Positions 1 to 7,800 of a DNA stretch of 64,000 nt are shown here, piece after piece. A program made the translations under genes and the position numbers. The stretch covers positions 41,559 through 105,558 of the forward strand of contig NZNV01000013.1 in NCBI GenBank assembly GCA_002695025.1, in the 5' to 3' direction. The notes beneath the pieces are model-generated. The model ran no database searches, was not told the DNA's origin, and saw only the letters and a program-made list of their open reading frames with translations. Numbering within the stretch: position 1 is the stretch's first letter; every line of letters begins with the position of its first letter. This stretch comes from Owenweeksia sp. GTDB taxonomy: Bacteria > Bacteroidota > Bacteroidia > Flavobacteriales > Schleiferiaceae.

Positions 1-114
1 TTCTGTACCGACAATGGGGCTATGATCGCTATTACAGGCTATTACCGCTACCAGGAAGGCAACTTTGCGGATATGAGCATCAAAGCTGAAGCCCGCAAGT
101 TTATAGTGGAATAA
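1..114 (+). CDS. tsaD: tRNA N6-adenosine threonylcarbamoyltransferase TsaD, C-terminal end only (cut by window edge)
   Basis: The first 114 bases read open from the window edge to a TAA and encode the last 37 residues of a protein. They contain the motif CTDNGAMIAI, the hallmark of the C-terminal lobe of the TsaD/Kae1 (ASKHA-fold) family, where the Asp is a metal ligand in characterised members. TsaD transfers threonylcarbamoyl from threonylcarbamoyl-AMP to A37 of ANN-decoding tRNAs (t6A) in the cytoplasm. Most of the gene lies outside the window, so only the tail can be judged. The window also contains mtaB (56170-57510), which methylthiolates the same t6A37 base. Confidence 0.8.
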   Translation, partial: FCTDNGAMIAITGYYRYQEGNFADMSIKAEARKFIVE

Positions 115-127
115 AGGTTAAATGGCC

Positions 128-135
128 TACATTTG
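128..135 (+). promoter_or_regulatory. candidate -7 promoter element TACATTTG before the glycoside hydrolase
   Basis: TACATTTG fits the Bacteroidetes primary-sigma -7 consensus TAnnTTTG and lies 25 nt before the ATG at 161, in the short gap after tsaD. I see no good TTTG -33 box at the expected 19-nt spacing, so this is a motif-based inference. Confidence 0.4.
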
Positions 136-160
136 AGGAAAACCAAACTTTCTTTTATCC

Positions 161-2686
161 ATGTACCGGTTTTTCAGAGTGGCATTTTCCGGCTGTATAA
201 CCCTGTTTTTTTGTTGCCTTAGCCTTCTTACCGGTTTTTCTGCCCACTCACAAACCCGCAGAGACCTCAACGATAACTGGCAATTTCAAAAAGAAGGGGG
301 AGCTGTGGAACAGGTACACCTACCTCACACCTGGAACGCTGAAGATCCTTTTGACGATGAGCCGGGTTATTTCCGCGGCCAGGGAATTTATACCCGCACT
401 GTCACACTCTCCGCAGAAGAATCGCAGAAGGACCTGTACCTGAAATTTGAAGCCGTGAACCAGCGTGCCACGGTAAAAGTGAATGGCGTGAAAGCGGGAG
501 AGCACAAGGGTGGCTACACCGCTTTTTACCTTAAAATTGACGAGTATACACATGCCGGTGAGAACGAACTCAGGGTAGAAGTGGATAATTTGCATGATCC
601 TTCCGTAGTTCCCCTTAAGGGTGATTTCAATTTTTACGGGGGCATTTACCGTGATGTATGGCTGGAAGTGGAAAATGAAGTACATTTTACTAAGGACACC
701 TCACTGGGCGCTGAACAAATCTATCTCACCAGCTTTGATACCCATAAAGAAAAAGGCGGATTACAGCTCCGTTTCCATATAACCAATACGGGAAAAGAGC
801 AGGAGATTCTTCAACACCTTCAAATATATGACCCTGGAGGTAACCTGGTGCACCAGGATCAAGTACCCGTTGATCCGGGCATGGAGATCAGCAAGTCTTA
901 TACTTTGGAAAAACCAGTTCTATGGTCTCCCCAATCACCTGCCCTGTACCGCCTAAAACTGAGCTTATGGAATGCGGAAACCCTGGAGGTGCTGGACGCT
1001 TTTCAAACACATTATGCCTTTCGCTATTATCGTTTTGATGCTGATTCCGGTTTTTACCTGAACGGAAAACCCCTGAAGCTGATCGGAGCCAACCGGCACC
1101 AGGATTATCCAGGCCTGGGTAACGCCCTTAGTAATGATCGCCACCGGAAGGATATACAATTGCTCAAGGATATGGGTGCCAACTTCTTCCGGACTGCTCA
1201 CTACCCGCAGGACCAGGCCGTGTTGAACGCATGTGATAGCCTGGGTTTATTGGTTTCCATGGAGATACCCCTGGACCATGAAATGACGGACTCGCCTGAA
1301 TTTCGCGCCCAAACCCGGCACATGATGGAAGAAATGATAGCTCAGCATCATAATCACCCTTCTATTATTATCTGGGCCTATATGAACGAGATGTTCCTGG
1401 GCCGCAAGCTGGAGAGGGATCAAAAAGACATTCAGACCATTGTTGATTTTGCTAAAGAAATGGAAGGCCTTAGCCGGGCGAAAGCTTCGGATCGCTATAC
1501 CATGATCCCCAATCACGGGCAACTTGAACTATATGAACGGCCCGGCTTAACCCGGCTGCCGATGATTGTAGGTTGGAACCTCTATTTCGGCTGGTACGAA
1601 GAGGACCCTGAAAATCTCACGCGCTTTCTCCATAATTATCACAAGCAGGTACCGGACAAACCGGTGCTGATTACCGAGTACGGGGCCGGGGCCGATCCAC
1701 GTATCCGAAGCCTGAACCCGGAGCGTTTTGACTTCTCCGTGGACTGGCAGTTTCAATACCACCTGAGCTACCTCAATCAGTTCCGCAAAATGGATTTCCT
1801 TTCCGGTGCTGCCGTATGGAACCTGTTTGATTTTGGTTCGGAATTCCGGCAGGATGCCGTGCCGCATATCAACAGCAAGGGTTTAATGTCTTACAACCGA
1901 AAACCCAAGGATGCTTATTTCCTATATCAGGCACGCCTTACGAAAGATCCCTTTGCCGAAATACTACCCACACAATTCCCGGTACTCCCAGCCAGTTTAG
2001 GGTCTGAACCGATATACTGGCCCATAAAAGTGGTGAGCAACCTTCAAGATGCTACCATACAGGTTAATGGCGATTTGTATCCTTCCCAAAAATTAGTGGA
2101 TGGTTTTGCGGAATGGAAAGTTCCCCTGGTGGGAGACAGTCTACATGTTTTTGCGCAGGTAACCGGAGATTCGGGTAAAGTGATAGTCCGGGAAAAGGTC
2201 TATTACCTCAGCTCTGCCCTGAATATAAACCTGGGAGCCAATTTTTATTTTCACGACCCGGAAACCTATACCCTGTGGCGGCCGGATCAGGCTTTTGAAG
2301 AGGGAAAGTTTTTTGGTCATTCAGAAGGTATGGCTTACCGGCCACGGCAGGCGGGAATTGGAACAAGCAGGGGTATTGACGGCACGGAACTGGACCCGCT
2401 TTACCAAACCCAAAATCAAGGGCTAAGTGGTTATCATTTTGAATTGGTACCCGGTGAATATGAGGTAAAATTGCTGTGGGCCCGGATAGACCCCAAACTG
2501 GATGGTAAATTCATGGTTGTTATAAATGGTAAAGAGTTGGATGAAGTGGACAGCCGCAAAATGGACGAGTTTAAAGCCATAAGCCACTCCTACCGCGTTA
2601 TTACCGGAAAAAGAATGATAATTGAACTGAAATTATCACGTGGAAAAACCTTTTTGAACGGGATACAGATCATATCGTCCAAATGA
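161..2686 (+). CDS. secreted glycoside hydrolase family 2 protein (beta-galactosidase/glucuronidase-like)
   Basis: The 841-residue protein opens with a signal peptide (about residues 1-31, ending in Ala-His-Ser-Gln). It follows the GH2 plan: a jelly-roll sugar-binding domain (about 33-170), an Ig-like sandwich (about 185-290) and a TIM barrel (about 300-600). The acid/base Glu sits in the Asn-Glu pair of IIWAYMNEMF (about 410) and the nucleophile Glu in LITEYGAG (about 505). The tail (about 690-841) looks like a malectin-type carbohydrate-binding domain. GH2 enzymes hydrolyse terminal beta-galactosides, glucuronides or mannosides with retention; the substrate cannot be read from sequence. No sorting domain or lipobox is seen, so a periplasmic location is likely. 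No SusC/SusD genes are adjacent, so it is not in an obvious polysaccharide-utilisation locus. Confidence 0.88.
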   Translation: MYRFFRVAFSGCITLFFCCLSLLTGFSAHSQTRRDLNDNWQFQKEGGAVEQVHLPHTWNAEDPFDDEPGYFRGQGIYTRTVTLSAEESQKDLYLKFEAVNQRATVKVNGVKAGEHKGGYTAFYLKIDEYTHAGENELRVEVDNLHDPSVVPLKGDFNFYGGIYRDVWLEVENEVHFTKDTSLGAEQIYLTSFDTHKEKGGLQLRFHITNTGKEQEILQHLQIYDPGGNLVHQDQVPVDPGMEISKSYTLEKPVLWSPQSPALYRLKLSLWNAETLEVLDAFQTHYAFRYYRFDADSGFYLNGKPLKLIGANRHQDYPGLGNALSNDRHRKDIQLLKDMGANFFRTAHYPQDQAVLNACDSLGLLVSMEIPLDHEMTDSPEFRAQTRHMMEEMIAQHHNHPSIIIWAYMNEMFLGRKLERDQKDIQTIVDFAKEMEGLSRAKASDRYTMIPNHGQLELYERPGLTRLPMIVGWNLYFGWYEEDPENLTRFLHNYHKQVPDKPVLITEYGAGADPRIRSLNPERFDFSVDWQFQYHLSYLNQFRKMDFLSGAAVWNLFDFGSEFRQDAVPHINSKGLMSYNRKPKDAYFLYQARLTKDPFAEILPTQFPVLPASLGSEPIYWPIKVVSNLQDATIQVNGDLYPSQKLVDGFAEWKVPLVGDSLHVFAQVTGDSGKVIVREKVYYLSSALNINLGANFYFHDPETYTLWRPDQAFEEGKFFGHSEGMAYRPRQAGIGTSRGIDGTELDPLYQTQNQGLSGYHFELVPGEYEVKLLWARIDPKLDGKFMVVINGKELDEVDSRKMDEFKAISHSYRVITGKRMIIELKLSRGKTFLNGIQIISSK

Positions 2687-2750
2687 TGATTTTTGCCCCC
2701 GCTTTGGAGGACTGTGAACATTTTTAGCACAAACCCACTAAGTAAATAGC

Positions 2751-3203
2751 GTGAAAAAGAAAAAAGCGAAGATCATCATCGGTTCTACAGACGTTGTAGA
2801 CCTACCGGAACTGGAACTGGAAAACATACCCTGCAAAATCGATACAGGAGCCTATACTTCTGCTTTGCACTGCACAAGGGTACGGATCATTGAAAAAGAT
2901 GACCAGACGTACCTCTCGTTCCGCCTTTACGATCCGAAATTCGGTATTCACAATAAGAAGGAATACCGTTTCAAGGATTTCAAGGAAAAGCGGGTACGCA
3001 GCAGCAACGGAGAGGTGGATTACCGCTATACTATCACCACCACTGTAGTTCTGTTTGACCAAAAAATTAAAACAGCCTTTACACTGAGTTTCAGGGAAAA
3101 AATGAAATACCCTATATTATTGGGAAAACGACTGTTGAAGAACCACTTTATTGTAGACGTAAGCCAAGACGATTTGAACCTAAAGCAAAAAAATAAGAAA
3201 TGA
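2751..3203 (+). CDS. RimB-like retropepsin-type peptidase (ATP-dependent zinc protease family)
   Basis: This 150-residue protein starts at GTG. It matches the family called 'ATP-dependent zinc protease' (PF05618 type), which has a retropepsin fold. The aspartic-protease signature is visible as [13 protein letters not shown] near residues 29-41, and [16 protein letters not shown] near the C-terminus is the second conserved segment. The gene overlaps rimK by 4 bp (ATGA), so the two are translationally coupled. In proteobacteria a RimB protease of this kind trims glutamate tails that RimK adds to ribosomal protein S6, so a paired ligase/protease system is the natural reading here. That role is inferred from family and context. 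Confidence 0.75.
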   Translation: MKKKKAKIIIGSTDVVDLPELELENIPCKIDTGAYTSALHCTRVRIIEKDDQTYLSFRLYDPKFGIHNKKEYRFKDFKEKRVRSSNGEVDYRYTITTTVVLFDQKIKTAFTLSFREKMKYPILLGKRLLKNHFIVDVSQDDLNLKQKNKK

Positions 3204-4111
3204 ATATTGTCATCCTCTCCACTAACCCTAACCTCTACTCTACCAAGCGATTGGCGGAGGCCATTGAAAAAAGAGGACATACCGCTGCCATCATTAACCA
3301 CACCAAATGTTACGTGGTTATTGAAAGTGGCGACCCGAAAGTATATTATAAGGATCACGCATTGGAGGATGTAGATGCCATTATTCCCCGGATAGGTTCT
3401 TCCGTTACTTTTTACGGATCTTCCATCATCCGCCAGTTTGAAATGCAAAAGGTATTTACCACGCTCAGTTCACTGGCCCTGGTACGTTCCCGCGATAAAC
3501 TCCGCGCCACACAGATATTAAGTCGCCACGGGATTGGTATCCCAAAAACGGCTTTTGCCAAAAAGCCGAGTGATGTGGACTACCTCATTAAACAAGTTGG
3601 CGGTGCGCCATTGATCGTAAAACTCCTGGAAGGCACCCAGGGCCTGGGTGTGGTTTTGGCTGAAACGCGCAAAGCAGCCAAATCAGTTATTGAAGCCTTT
3701 TACGGCCTCAATACCAACATACTGGTGCAAGAGTTTATTGCCGAAGCCGGAGGCGCAGATGTGCGGGCCATTGTAATTGAAGGTAAGGTAGTGGCGGCAT
3801 TCAAGCGCCAGGGTAAAGAAGGTGAGTTCCGTTCCAATCTTCACCGTGGCGGAAGTGGCACCCTTATCAAGCTTTCCAAAATAGAAAAGCTGGCCGCGGT
3901 AAACGCAGCCAAAGCCCTGGGCCTGGCTATAGCGGGGGTGGATATGTTACAGAGTAATCGCGGACCTTTAATATTGGAGGTGAACTCCTCTCCCGGTCTG
4001 GAAGGTGTGGAAAAAGCGACCGGTGTGGATGTTGCCGGTAAGATCGTTCAGTACATTGAAAGGAATATCAACAAACCAGCCAGCAAAAAACAAGATAAAG
4101 TAGGCGCCTGA
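3200..4111 (+). CDS. rimK: RimK family alpha-L-glutamate ligase (ATP-grasp)
   Basis: The 303-residue protein has the RimK layout: an N-terminal alpha/beta domain (about 1-95) with the segment [11 protein letters not shown], then an ATP-grasp domain (about 96-290). The latter contains the glycine-rich lid [15 protein letters not shown] and the metal-binding [11 protein letters not shown] motif near residue 260. RimK adds glutamates to the C-terminus of ribosomal protein S6, and some homologues ligate glutamate to small molecules. It lies between a RimB-like peptidase (4-bp overlap upstream) and rsmE (1-bp overlap, TGATG, downstream), so the three genes form a ribosome-modification operon. The substrate assignment is by family; rpsF is not in the window. 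Confidence 0.88.
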   Translation: MNIVILSTNPNLYSTKRLAEAIEKRGHTAAIINHTKCYVVIESGDPKVYYKDHALEDVDAIIPRIGSSVTFYGSSIIRQFEMQKVFTTLSSLALVRSRDKLRATQILSRHGIGIPKTAFAKKPSDVDYLIKQVGGAPLIVKLLEGTQGLGVVLAETRKAAKSVIEAFYGLNTNILVQEFIAEAGGADVRAIVIEGKVVAAFKRQGKEGEFRSNLHRGGSGTLIKLSKIEKLAAVNAAKALGLAIAGVDMLQSNRGPLILEVNSSPGLEGVEKATGVDVAGKIVQYIERNINKPASKKQDKVGA

Positions 4112-4803
4112 TGCATCTCTTTTATGCCGATGAATTAAACCCGCAACAGGCCCTGCTGGGTAAGGAAGAAAGCCACCATGCCACCCGGGTGTTAAGGCTT
4201 GCTCCCGGAGAGGAAGTACTGGTTACGCAGGGTAAGGGCGTTATTTACAAGGGAGTGATCACCCAACTCTCCAAAACGGAAGCCCGCCTGGATATTACCG
4301 GAACGTTTAGCGAGGAAAAGCGCCAAAAATACCTGCATATTGCCATTGGCCCAACCAAAAGCCTGGACCGTTTTGAGTTCTTCCTGGAAAAGGCCACCGA
4401 AATGGGTGTAGATGAGATCACCCCACTCCTGTCGTTCCATTCGGAACGGAAAGTGTACAAAACCGACCGGGGACGGAAGATCATCCAGGCAGCCGCCAAG
4501 CAATCCCTTTCCAACTGGCTGCCTCAACTCAATGAGCCGGTAAACTTCAATACCATACTGGATAGTACTTCACCGCAACGCTGTATAGCCCATTGCGATG
4601 CCAGCCGGAAGCGGGAGGATCTCCTCACTTCTGTTTCTTCTTACCCCAACTGCCTGGTGCTTATAGGCCCGGAAGGGGATTTTTCCCGGGAAGAAATTGA
4701 AGCCGCAGCGGCCAAAGGCTTTGCCGAAGTACACCTGGGTACCAGGCGGCTTCGTACGGAGACGGCCGGCATAGCCGTGGTTATGGCTGGCAAGCTCTAT
4801 TAA
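4111..4803 (+). CDS. rsmE: 16S rRNA (uracil(1498)-N(3))-methyltransferase RsmE
   Basis: The 230-residue protein is a SPOUT-class methyltransferase of normal RsmE length. The N-terminal PUA-like part includes the conserved ESHHATRVLRL segment (about residues 20-30). The C-terminal knot carries LIGPEGDFSREEIEAA and LGTRRLRTETAGI, which form the S-adenosylmethionine pocket. RsmE methylates N3 of U1498 in the decoding region of 16S rRNA. Its start overlaps the rimK stop by one base (TGATG). It converges on the adhesin gene with only 10 bp between stop codons and no obvious terminator. Confidence 0.93.
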   Translation: MHLFYADELNPQQALLGKEESHHATRVLRLAPGEEVLVTQGKGVIYKGVITQLSKTEARLDITGTFSEEKRQKYLHIAIGPTKSLDRFEFFLEKATEMGVDEITPLLSFHSERKVYKTDRGRKIIQAAAKQSLSNWLPQLNEPVNFNTILDSTSPQRCIAHCDASRKREDLLTSVSSYPNCLVLIGPEGDFSREEIEAAAAKGFAEVHLGTRRLRTETAGIAVVMAGKLY

Positions 4804-4813
4804 CACCAGGAGA

Positions 4814-7800
4814 TCAATGCTGTATAAGCAGACTCTCCCGAATATCCAGGTCCATTCCACGGAGGTTAATGATGTAGACCCCTTCCGGTAAGCCGTAAAG
4901 ATCCCATTCCAATGAACCCTGCTCCAGGTTTTCAGCCTCCAATACCTCTTTCATTAATTGTTTACCCTGCACACTCCATAATAGCACTTCTTCAGGGCTG
5001 GTATATTGAGGGTTCCACGAGATCAGTAACTTGTCATCTACAGGATTGGGGTATACCTCTACCTTATGCAGCTCATCGAATTCTTCCAGGCCTATTTCAC
5101 TCAGTCTATAGCCGTGGGATGATTTTTCACCGCAATTGTTGCGAACGGTAAGAGTGACCCTGTAAGTGAGGCTTGGAATGGTATAGGTGTGCGTTGGGAA
5201 AACGGGCCCCGTAACATTGGAGCCATCGCCAAAATCCCATTCGTAAATGCTGGCATTCAGGGAGGCGGATGCATCAAACTGCACCTCCATTCCGGCTGTG
5301 GTGGTGCCAACAATGGTATACGTCCAGATCGGCACGGCCGGCTGGCACATCTGAATAGTTTGTGTTACGGTCTGTACGTCCCCACACTCATTCTGCACGG
5401 TAAGGGTAACGGTAAAGGTGCCGGAACTGGAATAAATATGGCTGGTTACCGCTGCGCCACCGATGGTACCATCCCCGAAATCCCATTGCAGCAGATTATA
5501 ACCTTTGGACGCACTGCCGTCAAAGAATACTGAATCCCCATCCTGCACATAGGAGAAACTCCCAAGCAGGGTATCGCAGACCTGTACATTAAGGGTAGTA
5601 CTATCGGCCACACCACAATTATTATAGGTGTAAAGCCATACCGTATAAATTCCACTTGCCGCATAATTATGCACGGGCTGTACAGCGTTGGACCAATTTC
5701 CATCCCCGAAATCCCAGTACAGTGAATCCGGGTTCAGAGATGCGGAAGCATCGTAGTTTACCGTAAGGAAGGCATCCGTGGAAGCCAGGGAGGCGCTGAG
5801 AGTATCACAGACTTCAATATCCTGAACCAATGTATCCGTAAGCCCGCAATTACTCCAGCTTAAAAGGGTAACCGTATACGTTCCTGCCGCACCATAGGTA
5901 TGGGAAGATGTAGTACCCGAAGCAAAATTTCCGTCCCCATACAGCCACATCAGGCTATCTGCATTGGTACTCAAAGAACCGTCAAAATTCACGTCCAGTT
6001 CATTGCTAGTATAATTGAAGTCACTGATGAGCACCGGGCAAGGCAAAGTACTGATGGTATCGGCAATGGTATCACTGGTAAAGACGGGTGCCGCACAACT
6101 GTCAAATACCATTACCACATAGGTAGTATTGGGGTTGAGGCCAAAAAGTATGTGAGGACTGGTAACATCCGTTAAGGTTACGGCAGAACCGGGGCCTGCC
6201 GCCTGATCATAATACACCAGGTTGGAACCCGTGGTGGTAGCGTTCCAGTTCACTTCTGCCGAATCTGTAGTGATCCCTCCAATGGATAAAGCAGTAGGTG
6301 GATCACATAGCAGGTTATCATCAATAACCACATCATCAATAGCCACATCGGATACGGTAGAGTTAACGGATTTACTCACCTTGAACCTTATTTGCACCGT
6401 ATCCCCGGCATAAGCCGAAAGGTCCAGTATGGATTGCAACCATGGCTCTGACTGCGAAGTTTGCTGAGCGCCTGATATGGTCTGCAGGCTGGTGTAGCCA
6501 CTTCCATTATCTACCTCCACAATGAGGTTTCCTATTGCATTGCCAAACATAAAGTACCAAAAAGAAAGCTGGGGAGTAGACAATGGCGAAAGATCAATGA
6601 GCGGGGTTTCCAGATGGGTGACAAACGGTAAATTGGGTGGAAAACCGTTGGTTTCCGTAAACATAAATTTCCCGCTGCCGCTGGTATGGTCTGCTGAAGG
6701 GCCGGTAGCAATAGAAAGGAACGGCCCCGGACCGGGTATCCAGAAATAGTCTGTTACCGGATAGCGGTCCCAGCAGGTATTAATGGTCCCTGTATCCGCA
6801 AAGTTGATGGCGGCAATAAAATCTGAACCGTCAAAATCCTCACTCCAGGGAGCTGGTGTGGGAAGACATTCGGTGGTGGTGGTCACTGCTCCCCTCCAGG
6901 CACTTACATCTCCCACTCCGCAACTGTCGCGAACGTAAAAATCATAGGTGGTAGATGGTGTTAAACCGGTAATCGCAAACGGATTTGTATTGACGTTGAT
7001 GATAGTACCGCTGCCGGGTGTAAAACCATTGGGGCCGTATTCAATCTGCCAGTCACTGGCCCCTCCCGTGACCCAGGCAAGGGTTACATTGCCGGAAGAA
7101 ACGCCTACAACCGTAAGGTCCGAAGGCTTGGCACAGGAAGGTTTCTCATGAATATCCAGGTCGTCCAGGGCAATATCCACCGTCTGAGCAAAGGTTCCAT
7201 TCTTGTAGGCCGTAAAGCGGATCTGGATGGTATCACCGGCATAGGAACCCAGATCCAGTATAGCTTCTTCCCATGCAGCTGCATTACTGGCTTGCTGCTG
7301 GCCTACCCGCGAATATTCATGATTCCAGGAAACACCATCCGAAACCTCCACTACCAGCGAGTCTATCTCCGCCCCAAACATGTGGTACCAAAAACTGAAC
7401 TCCGGTACGGTAAGGGGTGTAAGATCAATAAGCGGGGTTTCCAGCCAGCCGCTGATGGATTGTGCCACTCCAAATAATGCCTCGGAGTAAATGAATTTAC
7501 CACTGCTGGTTCCCAAGGTATGGTCTACATCAGGGCCGGTGCCGAAGGATTGCGTCCCTCCCTGCCCGGGAGTCCATATATAATTGCCGGTGACCGTCCG
7601 GTTCCAGCAGCTGGCAATGCTACCGGCTGCAAAAGGTACAGGAAGAAATGCGGTACCTTCAAAATTTTCCGTCCAGGGTGCTGATACAGGATTGCATTCT
7701 GTAGAGTCTGTAGCCGGCCCGGTCCACACCGCCACATCTCCGACACCACAACTGTCACGTACGTAAAAATCATAGGCCGTATTAGGAGACAAACTACCAA

